NCBI GenBank assembly: GCA_947044365.1
Contig: OX345650.1
Span: forward strand, 553,501 to 617,500
Length of the DNA: 64,000 nt
Direction: 5' to 3'
DNA from: Petrosia ficiformis
Taxonomy: Eukaryota; Porifera; Demospongiae; Haplosclerida; Petrosiidae
How positions within the stretch are numbered: the first letter of the stretch is position 1; the number at the start of each line of letters is the position of its first letter. Shown one piece after another: positions 15,001-25,464 of the stretch. The notes beneath the pieces are model-generated. The model saw only the letters and a program-made list of their open reading frames with translations, made no database searches and was not told the DNA's origin. The translations under genes and the position numbers were made by a program.

Positions 15001-15532
15001 AAAACAGGTATATAGAACAGGTATATAGAACGGGTGTTTGTAAAACCTGGACTCTGGACTGGACTGGACTGGGCTGGAAAGTTTATAATAACTGTCAATT
15101 AATTAACTGAAACCACGTGAATTGGTGTGTAAGTGTACAACGATGGTGGATGATGATTATATCAAGCAATGAAGATCTGGTGTTTGTACTAACCCGTTTA
15201 ACGTAAAACCCAGGAAATAGGTCGAGGAGAAATGTAAAACCCAGGAAATAGGGTCCCTTGGTCGTACATCCTAGGGTTAGCTTTGTATCGGTAGGGTCCC
15301 CATCAGTGCAATAGAGAAGTTGGATGCGCGAATCCAGTGAGCCACCTGCCACACCTATCGTGCATAATTAATGAGGTAGCAAATATTATAGTTGATCCGA
15401 GTTCAGTCCAGTCCAGTCCAGAGTCCAGGTTTTACAAACACCCATATAGAACAGGTATATAGAACAGGTATATAGAACAGATATCTCACCTACTGCAATT
15501 TTACATTTTTCACATGGACCCCAGTTACTCAT
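37..15532 (-). CDS. DOCK1-like: DOCK1/2/5-type guanine nucleotide exchange factor, 5' part (C-terminus off left edge)
   Basis: Rac GEF of the DOCK-A class (CED-5/Myoblast city), which acts with ELMO at the membrane in cell migration and engulfment. I joined 37 exons, all phases consistent, giving 1229 codons. Exons: 15490-15532, 11960-12043, 11869-11909, 11469-11524, 11162-11258, 10661-10753, 9824-9967, about 9697-9771, 8919-9022, 8466-8547, 8339-8402, 8208-8276, 7621-7714, 7015-7226, 6604-6728, 6433-6531, 6223-6295, 6058-6161, 5605-5755, 5384-5464, 5130-5308, 4734-4834, 4244-4319, 4017-4048, 3802-3904, 3456-3526, 3283-3401, 3029-3189, 2599-2694, 2405-2533, 2120-2214, 1987-2065, 1788-1888, 861-991, 424-500, 282-367, 37-196. 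The start [10 protein letters not shown] aligns with human MTRWVPTKRE. An SH3 follows ([19 protein letters not shown]), then DHR-1 ([28 protein letters not shown]), then [23 protein letters not shown] and LLLDYRN. DHR-2 should start just beyond position 1. The exon at 9697 could start 12 bp lower, using an alternative donor in the same frame. The visible 1229 residues cover roughly the first two thirds of a 1.8-1.9 k residue family member. Assignment to DOCK-A rather than DOCK-B is by memory of similarity only. Confidence 0.95.
558..800. repeat. 43-bp tandem repeat
   Basis: Four near-identical 43-bp copies start at 558, 601, 644 and 687 (core TCCTCAGACCCATGTAGTAG). Decayed copies run to about 800. 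They lie in the DOCK intron between exons 861-991 and 424-500. Confidence 0.9.
1020..1560. repeat. TACATGTA-rich tandem/palindromic repeat
   Basis: Degenerate tandem units built on the palindrome TACATGTA and GTATATACATGTACAC fill this part of a DOCK intron. A copy of the dispersed ATAACTAAAA element sits inside at about 1103-1165. Confidence 0.85.
1568..1757. mobile_element. hAT-like non-autonomous transposon (MITE), 190 bp
   Basis: Terminal inverted repeats CAGTGTTCTGCCCA and TGGGCAGAACACTG bound a 190-bp element. It is flanked by a perfect 8-bp direct duplication AGTATAAT at 1560-1567 and 1758-1765. CAGTG-type ends plus 8-bp duplications are the hAT signature. No transposase frame is present. 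It sits in a DOCK intron about 30 bp from the donor of exon 1788-1888. Confidence 0.88.
2218..2366. repeat. GA-rich / CT-rich tract
   Basis: A near-pure purine tract on the plus strand (GGGAGA/GGAGG units). On the minus (DOCK) strand it is a long polypyrimidine run downstream of exon 2405-2533. It ends immediately before the acceptor of exon 2120-2214 and could serve as that exon's polypyrimidine tract. Confidence 0.8.
2729..3270. repeat. TATC/TACC and GATA microsatellites
   Basis: Compound tetranucleotide repeats: TCTATCTA with a CTACAG interruption, then CTAC blocks at 2890-3015 and GATA blocks at 3195-3270. DOCK exon 3029-3189 is sandwiched between them. Confidence 0.9.
3930..4730. repeat. 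TA, GAG and TACCATTGTA repeats in DOCK introns
   Basis: A (TA)n run at about 3944-3988, a GAG/GAA-rich tract at 4070-4198 and a degenerate TATACCATTGTACCAGTG minisatellite at 4380-4720. DOCK exons 4017-4048 and 4244-4319 lie between the blocks. Confidence 0.85.
4868..5125. repeat. CAGA/ATGTAGACAGACAG minisatellite
   Basis: Higher-order repeat of CAGA with ATATGTAGACAGACA units. A segment of about 110 bp is repeated. It abuts the donor of DOCK exon 5130-5308. Confidence 0.85.
5470..5580. repeat. GATG/GATA microsatellite
   Basis: GGAT and GATA tetranucleotides fill most of the small DOCK intron 5465-5604. Confidence 0.85.
6013..6057. repeat. (CA)n dinucleotide run next to a splice donor
   Basis: About 22 CA units end exactly at the donor of DOCK exon 6058-6161. 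On the gene strand the donor GTGTGT is therefore formed by the repeat itself. Confidence 0.9.
6830..7008. repeat. CACACATACTTGTATCCCAAA minisatellite
   Basis: Units of about 23-30 bp mixing ACACAT with ACTTGTATCCCAAA, in the DOCK intron just downstream of the DHR-1 exon 7015-7226. Confidence 0.8.
7335..7530 (+). repeat. Dispersed repeat, single copy of the 13.4-kb family
   Basis: This segment shares long stretches with 13425-13620, including ACCATTTTCATATAATTATC and TTCTTTTTTGTGTATGTCAA. It shares CATGTATTAACCTTATGACA in reverse complement with 14190-14380. It is an interspersed element of unknown class in a DOCK intron. Confidence 0.75.
7725..8185. repeat. GAATGAATGGAATAATGGAT satellite
   Basis: About 460 bp of tandem units mixing GAATGAAT and AATAATGGATTAGT, with higher-order periodicity. 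It fills the DOCK intron 7715-8207. Confidence 0.88.
9169..9323. mobile_element. Degenerate hAT-like MITE, 155 bp
   Basis: The ends CAGTGTTCTCCCTAG and CTAGGGAGAACACT are inverted repeats closely resembling those of the 1568-1757 element. The interior is markedly more GC-rich than the surrounding intron. Target duplication is weak (AAATTATA against AAATACTG), so the copy looks older. It sits in the DOCK intron between exons 9697-9771 and 8919-9022. Confidence 0.72.
9400..9668. repeat. AT-rich tandem repeat
   Basis: Three imperfect copies carry AATATACTGTTTACATACATA followed by ATTATAAATTAAATTATAAT. Confidence 0.8.
9985..10600. repeat. TACAGTATAGTA satellite
   Basis: About 600 bp of TACAG/TATAG pentamer-based repeats with higher-order units including CATTACAGTATAGTATAG. 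They fill the DOCK intron between exons 10661-10753 and 9824-9967. Confidence 0.88.
10780..11352. repeat. GGAT/GAAT tetranucleotide arrays
   Basis: GATG/GAAT repeats at 10780-11150, with an internal repeated block of about 70 bp (TGGGTAGATGAATGGGTACA), and ATCC repeats at 11308-11352. They flank DOCK exon 11162-11258 on both sides in opposite strand sense. Confidence 0.88.
11560..13100. repeat. TACATGTA-rich intronic repeats
   Basis: Dense TACATGTA, ACATAC and ATAATACATGTACATGTAAT units. From 12600 to 13090 a unit of about 75 bp containing AACACTAGTTATACATGTAC is repeated at least five times. DOCK exons 11869-11909 and 11960-12043 are embedded in this block. Confidence 0.8.
13380..14505. repeat. 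Fold-back (inverted) repeat element in DOCK intron 1
   Basis: Sequence at 13425-13620 recurs in inverted orientation at about 14230-14500. The inverted arm contains three tandem copies of a unit of about 67 bp with ATGTCATAAGGTTAATACAT. A single copy of the same family is at 7335-7530. The central part resembles 15780-15990 (TTGATCTTCTTGGATACCAA against a similar stretch). I see no transposase frame. Confidence 0.6.
14555..15031. repeat. 13-bp minisatellite GAAGAGGTATATA
   Basis: More than 30 copies of GAAGAGGTATATA / GAACAGGTATATA in DOCK intron 1. The array continues for about three units after the transposon insertion (15444-15483). Confidence 0.95.
15032..15443. mobile_element. Non-autonomous DNA transposon with 40-bp TIRs and 9-bp target duplication
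   Basis: A 412-bp element begins GGGTGTTTGTAAAACCTGGA and ends with the exact reverse complement. The inverted repeats are identical over 40 bp. It is flanked by ATATAGAAC at 15023-15031 and 15444-15452. Deleting the element plus one 9-bp copy restores the 13-bp minisatellite perfectly. Nine-bp duplications with long TIRs fit Mutator-like elements; Merlin is an alternative. No credible transposase frame is present. The interior is more GC-rich than its surroundings. Confidence 0.88.
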
Positions 15533-16599
15533 AATGATATTATCTGAATATTGAAAATAAAACAGTTTATAGATAAAAGATAAGTATATTTACAAATAAC
15601 TACAAAAAGATGATAAATATAATTAGTGTTACTGTATATTGGAAAGAAAAGGATTTATGATATCGACTTAATAATATAATATATAACATGATAGCTATAG
15701 CTATGACTTTATAGTGGATTCATTATTATATGTATATAATGTGACCTATTTTTCATTTTCCTGCAAAATTATATAATTATATTGATCATTTGAATTGGTT
15801 ACAATTCTACTATTTAGAACAGAAAGTCAATGAATTTTGATATCCAGAAAAACCTATATTAATCTTCTTTGATGCCAAATTTCATTAACTTCCTCTGCAA
15901 AATATCTGAGTGGCAAGTAATTAAATGTTCATGTAAGTGGTTGATCAAAATCATTTTGTGCCCTTTTTCGTAAGAGAAGATTATAAACAAAGCTTCGGTG
16001 AGTGTATATACGAACTTAAAACAATCATTGTAATTGGTTCTTGTTCTGATCATTGGATACAGTAAAGTAAAATATAAACAATAATGTTTTAATTTATATA
16101 TAGTTATATATTATAGTAGTCACATAATTGATTTAAGACATCAACAAGTACATAACTTCATTATATGATTATCCTAATTATAAAGGTAACACAAAGTTAG
16201 TGTTTAAAATACATTTTAACATGTGGTTCTAGGAAGAAACTGCTAATTTATAAACAGACGAGTTAATTTACACATACAATTATACATACACGTGTAATTA
16301 TAGGATTAGTAGTTGCTTTAACTATCAGTAACAGTTATTCTTTGAGTGGAAGTGAATAGTACTGTACTAAACATAACATAATTACAATCGTTGATTATTA
16401 ATTGTAGTGGATGAACTAGCTAACTCTGTACTAAATCAATAGATATAGGATTACAGTATATTATAGACAATTTAAAACATTTATTGAAGACAAAAGTCAG
16501 CGATGCTAATCCCTCAAGACATGGTGGCTTCCAGCAAAAACGATAGAGATGACAAACGGTAAATTCTAATTGATAAGGCTGAAGAAGAAAAGTGAAAAA

Positions 16600-16675
16600 A
16601 ATGCTGGTAGCCACTGGTAATCGAACCCAGGGCTCATCACTGTGCTATGACAACCAGAGAGATAATTATGACATG
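16600..16675 (-). repeat. Possible tRNA-derived SINE fragment
   Basis: On the minus strand CCCTGGGTTCGATTACCAG matches a pol III B box (GGTTCGANTCC). A weak A-box-like TGGTTGTCATAG lies about 30 bp upstream and a T-rich tail follows. It does not fold convincingly as a functional tRNA by eye. Confidence 0.4.
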
Positions 16676-17116
16676 AAGCCAAGAATGGATATCATTAATA
16701 AAGACCAAGTTAGACACAGCCTGAATGTTTGGTATTAGGTTTCCTTACAAATGACATTCAATTGTTATACTAAATAAACATACAAATATTATCAGACAAC
16801 ACAAATACACATTATACTATTCATCCATTGAGATAAACAGAACAATTGTTTCCATAGCTACTTGAAGCATTGATATATTACACATGATAATACTCTTATA
16901 AACTTGCAGCTGTTTAAGTTAATTACGTAAATTTTTTGGCTGAGCAATCAACGCCGTACACACTAACTTACACAGTTGTAAAGACTGTTATAGTCACCTG
17001 AGTATGATAAAACTCTTTGTTCTTGATATTAGTAGTTAACAAATCCACTGGAGAATCATTCTTGTTATGTTAATTAATTCTAATATCTTTATAGCGAGGG
17101 CGGGGGTAGATATAGA

Positions 17117-17141
17117 GCATGCGCAGTAGATAATACACGTG
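17117..17141 (+). promoter_or_regulatory. NRF1-like site and CACGTG E-box upstream of the FERM gene
   Basis: GCATGCGCA at 17117-17125 matches the NRF1 core and CACGTG lies at 17136-17141, about 70-90 bp before the start codon. The same pair occurs in the RPS23/DCAF13 promoter. Function is inferred from motif only. Confidence 0.5.
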
Positions 17142-17208
17142 GTACGTGGAGCTAGGGTGTGGCTGACGCTGTTGCACCGCTGCAAAAAAAAAAACAAAAA
17201 AAAAAAAC

Positions 17209-18099
17209 ATGACTAATAGACCAACTATAGATATTGCAACATTTGGACGATATGGAATTCAAACAGTATCTTTGCCTCGATCAGAAACAGCTGCAGATAC
17301 TCTGAAATTACTTGGTCATCAATTATCACTGAAACCTTCGAGTCTACAGCATTTTGCACTCTACAGTGGCCAACTAGGTTCTCCAAGGCTAAGGATCCTA
17401 CCGCACAATTCCATAAAAGGTCATGACCTTATATGTTTACAAAGATATGGATTCGATTGCAATAAGGAATTAAAATTACTAGCAACAGACGAAGTTGCTG
17501 TCCATCTTTTATTTTCAGAAGCATTGTACCACTTCAATAGTGACCATTCCAAGTTGAAACCTACACCTGATCAGATAGAAAAATTAGAGGAATATTTAGA
17601 TCCCAATTTTCCAACTGAAAGACAGTTCTTAGAAACAATTATTAATGTCAAAGGCTATTCCTCGATTCAAGTGACAGCTGTCTTGTGTTCTGCTTTAAAG
17701 AGCAATACCAGTGATCTTCCTGCTAATAGTCAGGTGATAATCACATGCAGTGAAGATGATTTGGAAATCAAAGCTGCAGAAACTCTCACTGCTCAATGGA
17801 ATTGGAAACTAGTCCGAAGATGGAAATTGGAGTTGCCCAATACAGCTCGGTTTGAAGTGACAAATGTCAAAGAGAATGCTCATATTTTGGAATGGTTTTC
17901 AGTAGAAACAAAACAAGCAGCTCTTCTGCTACAATCAGCTAGTGACGTATGTACACACATTCTTTATATCCATCAACCTGATAAAAAACCAGTCCAACTA
18001 GTAAATCACGGCAGACACATTGACCCTCTTTCAGAGTTTGTCAACACTGCTTTATTCGGTACTGGTCCAAAGTTCACCACAATAGGTACGGACCAATGA
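17209..18099 (+). CDS. Intronless FERM-domain protein, SNX17/27/31 FERM-like, without PX domain
   Basis: A single uninterrupted 296-codon frame. I read it as FERM F1 (about residues 5-85, ubiquitin-like), F2 (about 90-170, helical, including KELKLLATDEVAVHLLF) and F3 (about 175-265, with WNWKLVRRWKLEL and ILEWFSVETKQAALLLQSAS). The F2 start and the F3 helix resemble the FERM-like half of sorting nexin 17/31, which binds NPxY cargo tails on endosomes. No PX domain precedes it: upstream lies a promoter-like stretch and an A-rich run just before the ATG. The end is TIGTDQ. It is intronless while most neighbours are intron-rich, so a retrocopy origin is possible. There is no poly-A tail or target duplication I can point to. 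FRMD8 or another FERM family is an alternative. Confidence 0.65.
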   Translation: MTNRPTIDIATFGRYGIQTVSLPRSETAADTLKLLGHQLSLKPSSLQHFALYSGQLGSPRLRILPHNSIKGHDLICLQRYGFDCNKELKLLATDEVAVHLLFSEALYHFNSDHSKLKPTPDQIEKLEEYLDPNFPTERQFLETIINVKGYSSIQVTAVLCSALKSNTSDLPANSQVIITCSEDDLEIKAAETLTAQWNWKLVRRWKLELPNTARFEVTNVKENAHILEWFSVETKQAALLLQSASDVCTHILYIHQPDKKPVQLVNHGRHIDPLSEFVNTALFGTGPKFTTIGTDQ

Positions 18100-18410
18100 A
18101 AGTACTAGTACAATTGTTAGTATGTATGTCTTAGTAAATTTACAGTATGTATAAAACGTGGTTGATATAAAACTACAACTTAATTAAATCCGTATTATAT
18201 ATATTTGGTATTTTATTAATTATCCACTCTCTCAGTATGAATTGAAGTACTCCTCCAAAATTTTAGACATTAATTATATGTTCACACCTACAGATTACTA
18301 TAGTGATTACTATGAATATTAAACATGTTGTTAGAAAACAAAAATCATTAATTTTTATTGCATGTAATGAGATACATAATAAAACATTTGATACATACAA
18401 AGTCAGTTCT
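18100..18410. other. Tail-to-tail 3' regions of the FERM gene and RPS23
   Basis: 311 bp between two convergent stop codons. It contains a minus-strand AATAAA for RPS23 at 18354-18359. Nothing else is recognised. Confidence 0.7.
18354..18359 (-). terminator. Polyadenylation signal for RPS23
   Basis: Minus-strand AATAAA lies about 50 nt after the RPS23 stop codon. Confidence 0.6.
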
Positions 18411-20391
<1,981 letters not shown>

Positions 20392-20466
20392 GCTGTTTTC
20401 ACTCCACAAGAAAGGCTTAAAACAAAGTGCGCATGCGCATAACAACCACGTGTAGAGAATCCAACC
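20392..20466. promoter_or_regulatory. Bidirectional RPS23/DCAF13 promoter with NRF1 palindrome and E-box
   Basis: Only 75 bp separate the two start codons. A perfect 12-bp palindrome TGCGCATGCGCA (20428-20439) matches the NRF1 site, and CACGTG (Myc/USF-type E-box) is at 20447-20452. Both divergent genes act in ribosome production, so shared control is plausible. Confidence 0.7.
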
Positions 20467-21804
20467 ATGAAGATCAAGGTGCTGTGTAGAAATCCAAAGG
20501 ACTATATTAGAGAAAGAAGATCCGATATAAATCCTCTTCCACGTAACTTGGATCCTACAATGCATCCATTTGAAACACCAAGAGAATATATCAGAGCACT
20601 CAATGCTACCAAACTAGAAAGAATATTTGCTAAGCCCTTTATAGCTAGTCTTGGTGGTCATACAGATGGAGTGTATTGTATGTGTAAGCATCCATTGAAA
20701 TTATCCAATTTCCTATCAGGATCATGTGATGGAGAGATACGTATTTGGAACTTATCAAGTCAAGAATGTATAACTGCCATAACAGGTCATACAGGTTTCG
20801 TAAGGGGTATATGTATGAATGCCGATGGGTCTACTTTTATAACAGTAGGAGATGATAAAATAATAAAACAATGGAGATATCCAGAAGATTCTATATTTAG
20901 TAACGAGGAACCAATTTCAACCATATTAGGAGAAAATGTATATTTAAGTATTGATCATCATGCGAGTGAACCCGTTTTTGCTACCTGTGGAGACCATGTT
21001 GATATTTGGGATGAAAGGAGGTCCGAACCAATATCGTCCTTTACTTGGGGAGTAGAAAGTATTACACACTTAAAATTTAACCCTGTAGAAACTAATATAT
21101 TGGCTTCGTGTGGAACAGATCGAGCTATAGCTTTGTATGATGTACGCCAATCTGTACCATTAAAAAAGATTATCCTAACAATGAGATCAAATTCTGTTGC
21201 CTGGAACCCAATGGAAGCATTTCATTTCACATCGGCTAATGAAGATTCGAATCTATATACTTTTGATATGAGGAAATTAGACAAACCAATGTATGTACAT
21301 GTTGATCATATTAATGCTGTTTTAGATGTCGATTACTCACCCACAGGTAAGGAATTTGTGTCGGGTGGGTTTGACAAAACTTTAAGAATATATAAAGAAG
21401 GAATGAGACGTAGTAGAGAAGTTTATCATACCAAACGAATGCAGAAGATATTTTGTGTGAAATGGACAAATGATGCTACCTATGTCCTTTCAGGAAGTGA
21501 AGAAACTAATATTAGAATTTGGAAAGCTAAGGCGTCTCAGAAACTTGGTAAAGTGACTAGACATGAACAGAGAGCACTAGATTATGCTGAAAAACTCAAA
21601 GGAAAGTATCAACATCATCCAGAAATAAAACGAATAGCACGTCATCGACATGTACCTCGTTTAATCCACAACTCTGCACGACAAAAAAGAATTATGTTAG
21701 AAGCTAAAAAGAGGAAATTGGATAATAGAATACGTCACAGTAAACCAGGTAGCATCCGTCAAATATCAGTAAGAGAAGAAAAAGTGGTAGGATTAGTGGA
21801 TTAG
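20467..21804 (+). CDS. DCAF13: DDB1- and CUL4-associated factor 13 / Sof1 WD40 protein
   Basis: U3 snoRNP/SSU-processome component needed for 18S rRNA maturation and, in animals, a CUL4-DDB1 substrate receptor. It is nucleolar. The intronless 445-codon frame is the same length as human DCAF13. Family-specific strings are present: the start MKIKVLCRNPKDYIRE, PREYIRALNATKLERIFAKP, SGSCDGEIRIWNL, TVGDDKIIKQW, ILGENVYLSIDHH, WNPMEAFHFTSANED, DVDYSPTGKEFVSGG and SREVYHTKRMQ. The lysine/arginine-rich Sof1 tail has IKRIARHRHVPR and NRIRHSKPGS. At least six WD40 blades are visible. It starts 75 bp from RPS23 and ends 144 bp from HDAC6 tail-to-tail. Confidence 0.98.
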   Translation: MKIKVLCRNPKDYIRERRSDINPLPRNLDPTMHPFETPREYIRALNATKLERIFAKPFIASLGGHTDGVYCMCKHPLKLSNFLSGSCDGEIRIWNLSSQECITAITGHTGFVRGICMNADGSTFITVGDDKIIKQWRYPEDSIFSNEEPISTILGENVYLSIDHHASEPVFATCGDHVDIWDERRSEPISSFTWGVESITHLKFNPVETNILASCGTDRAIALYDVRQSVPLKKIILTMRSNSVAWNPMEAFHFTSANEDSNLYTFDMRKLDKPMYVHVDHINAVLDVDYSPTGKEFVSGGFDKTLRIYKEGMRRSREVYHTKRMQKIFCVKWTNDATYVLSGSEETNIRIWKAKASQKLGKVTRHEQRALDYAEKLKGKYQHHPEIKRIARHRHVPRLIHNSARQKRIMLEAKKRKLDNRIRHSKPGSIRQISVREEKVVGLVD

Positions 21805-21948
21805 TAGATTAGGCAGGGATAGGCAATCTTGGATACAAACTAAAAATATCTATATTTAGAATTAATACAATGAAAAACAAACAATTAAATTTCAATAGTA
21901 CTAGATATTAAAAACTAAATCTGATGTTATTTTAGTATAACAAGTTGT
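21805..21948. other. Tail-to-tail 3' region of DCAF13 and HDAC6
   Basis: 144 bp, AT-rich. For the minus-strand HDAC6 transcript an AATAAA (21948-21953) overlaps its own TAA stop codon. Confidence 0.6.
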
Positions 21949-24900
21949 TTATTTAGCTTGTGGACTTGGACCACCAAACTTGTTTGTATGTGCCGCATTA
22001 ATGAAAGGATAAAGAACCTATTTGAGAAAAATAAGTGTAATGGTTATTATGATACTTGTATAACTTGTAGCCTTACATGATTATGGACGTAGGAATCACA
22101 AATGTAACACCACACGGATAAATCAGCAAACGACAGTGTCATGCTATGACCTGATGCTTTGTTGTGTTCTAGCATGTGTTCATTGATGTAACGACCACAA
22201 TAGACATGATGACATGTTAGGCACACCCAATCCTCACGAGTTGTTTGACAGGTCTCACAGACAGCCTTTGTGTCAATATCATCAGTTGGAAAGGGTACAA
22301 TGGTTTCAAGATGTTCACACCATCTTAATGGATTAACAGCAAACATGCACGCCTATAGACAGAGAGTAAGTGATGAAGAGAAAGAAAGGGTGTGGTCTGT
22401 AAAACAGAACTGAAACAAAATAAATTTATGCTGACTTAACAAATGGCAGTTTCTGCATGCATTATTTGCTACTATAAATAGAAACCACACCCGATCCTTA
22501 CAGCTAATTATTGCTACTATAACGTACCCATATGTATGTCCCCTTATATATAAATCTTACATTTCCGTCATCTTCCAGAGATTGTACAATAGCTTGCTGC
22601 ATTGGATTCAAAGGCATTCTTTGTGATGGTATTGGTTGAGTTCCAGGTGGTGGGGTCTCTGGATGAGGGGGAGGATCCTGTAGAATAGGAATCAATTAAA
22701 TAATAATTAATTAATTAAAGCAATCCTCACATCTGTTCCTTTGGTACGACCAAATTCCTCTTCTTCTAGACCTGTGGGTGTCTTTGATGTGACATCTTCT
22801 GGGTCTGTGGATTCAGGCTTAGTCTGAAGCTCTTCGGGATTAGAATCAGTATCAGATGCCATACTGTCTTCAGTTAAAGGTGCTTTGTCTTTTGGATTGA
22901 GTGTAATAATTTCTATAGTATATAAAAGATCACACTAGCTTTTATATATAACATAAGATGATCAGGCAGTTATTCTAATTAAGCAAACACAATGACACAG
23001 TATAAAAAATTGAATTTTTGACAAAATGATGTCTATAAATGTTGACTCATTGTGAGTGGCATGACAATGTATACCTGTAGTCTGTCTCCAATGACTAAGT
23101 GATTTCCAATAGACTGAAAAATGCTTAGCAACATCTTTAATAGATTTCATAGCACTATGAATATCATTATAAATATAATTAGTTAATTGTGTGATTGATA
23201 GACATACTCACATTTCATTAGGGATACTAGGAGATTCAAACATTCGAGGTGTGTCTCCCAAAAGAACTTCAGCTACCGAACGCATGGAATTTGATATAGT
23301 TGACAAGTTGTATCCACCCTAATGGAATGAATGGAAAGATGTAATATTATACATGTACAATAATACATTTACACACATACATGTACCTACATACATGATA
23401 AATGAATATTTACAATTTTACATATGCATACATATACATAGATACGTAAGTGCATACATACATATACATACATACAAACATACATATACATACATACATA
23501 CATACGTACATGCATACATACAGGCATACATACATACATACATACATATATACATACATATATACATGCATGCATACATACATACATACATACATGCATG
23601 CATGCATACATACATACATACATACATACATACATACATACATACATACATACATACATACATACATACATACATACATACCTCCAGGGCAACCACAACC
23701 TTTCCATTTGCAAGACATTTTAAAAGATGTGTCATATGACCATACCCTTCAGGAGTTATCTTGTACCCACCCTTAAATTAAATGAAATGTCACACACATA
23801 CATACACACATACGTACACACACACACACACCAAAGGATCGCCTTCACCGGAATCAAATCCACAAGACACAAGAATTAATTCTGGATTATATTCATAAGC
23901 TACAGGTAGTATTACATGATGAAAGGCAGCAAGATACTCAGCATCTCCCATTCTAGCCTGTGAGAAATGTAATGTTCAATTTACTATTCACATAATTAAA
24001 GGTAATGCTAATTAGTTTAGAGCTTGGGTTATTTGACCTGCAAACATGATGCATTGTCCTTAAAAGGAGATGATCTCTTATTCAGTGGTTCTACATTATA
24101 ACTATATTATACTGATATGAAATATCTGAAGTAAGAACACCTTTTGACTTACTATTTCTTACAAATGGTATATATATATATATAATTATATAGACATTAT
24201 ACACACATAGCTATATTTAGTAATAACAAAATATATAATACATACCTCACCTATTAGTGTTAACTATAACTATTACTAAAAACCCCCTTTGGCCTATAAT
24301 GGGCACTTTTATTTAGTTAACTAAAACTAAAACCCTTTTAGTAAGCCCATAATTACATTAGTTAATTAAACTATAACTAAACTTAAAATTTGAGACACTG
24401 GGCATATTATAACTATAACTAAAAGTGGTATTGTTGTTCAACATTAAAAGCTATACTTATGTAAAGTTATATAATAGGTGCTCATAGATTATTTTGTTGC
24501 CGAAGAAATATTTTTGGGGGGTTTCAATATTCCTAATATGTTCTTTAAAAATAATGATTAATTTTAATTATTATTCTTTAACTAACTGAGTTTTAGTAAC
24601 CAATTGCCTCTATATATAATAATACATAATTACTTACAAAATTCCATGGTATATTAATGTTAAAACCCTCTCCTTTGCCACTCCCACTTTTATCGTAATC
24701 AGCATCTTTCGAACCTGGATAAAACCCTGCATTATCATAGCGATGAAGACTTATGTATAAAACCCTGTTAGAATTAATTAAACTATAATTAGTTTCAATA
24801 CACGTGTGTAGTCATTAACCTGTCATCATCATAAAACATATTTTGTGTTGCGTTGCCATGGTGAACATCCCAATCAATTATAAGAACTCTATAGTTAAAG

Positions 24901-25406
24901 GGTTAAAAATATACTTACACGTACATAGTATTACATATATACATACATACCTAGTCAAGCCATATTTCTCTACTGCCATTTTCGCTGCAATGGCCACGTT
25001 GTTGAAAAGACAGAATCCCATTGGCTTATAACATTCAGCATGATGACCAGGAGGTCTGTGGCAATGTCTTTAACAATAATATTTAATATTAATTTTACTT
25101 ACCTGACGATAGCAAAAGCATTGTCCAACTATAAAAAATATAATAATTATTGGAAGTGTTATTAAAATACGTTATGATTGATAGTATGGAATGTTGAGTG
25201 ATAAATATTATGAGCCCTTAATGATCAGTCCCTGCATTATCAATTACATTGATAATTGGTTTAAATCATAAGAAATATTCTCTGGAGCTATTTATGTGTA
25301 TATTAATAGGATACTTATTACTCACGTCTCTCAAGATTACTTTCTTAGTGACCTCACAAACTGAACCAGCTGAGAGGAGAGCAGACGAGAAGGATGACTA
25401 TGTGTG

Positions 25407-25464
<58 letters not shown>

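Larger units (their letters stand above)
15533..17208. other. Intergenic region between DOCK and the FERM gene
   Basis: About 1.7 kb separates the two divergent start codons and should hold DOCK 5' UTR and promoter sequence. I see no coding exon. A stretch at 15780-15990 resembles the 13.4-kb repeat family. A tRNA-like segment on the minus strand (about 16600-16675) contains a B-box-like GGGTTCGATTACC, suggesting a SINE relic. Confidence 0.6.

Noticed and set aside
14513..15098. 187- and 138-codon frames rich in Leu-Tyr-Ile-Pro
   Set aside because: Translation of the 13-bp minisatellite GAAGAGGTATATA on the minus strand in DOCK intron 1.
15095..15352. 85-codon minus-strand frame inside the 412-bp transposon
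   Set aside because: Too short and without any transposase motif. The element is better read as non-autonomous.
23353..23776. Cys-Met-Tyr-Val and Tyr-Ile-His-Thr repeat proteins on both strands (also 45565-46095, 53690-53967, 58557-58920, 43365-43646)
   Set aside because: Pure TACA/TATG microsatellite translations, open on both strands at once. Only the non-repeat ends overlapping HDAC6 or SUCO exons are real.
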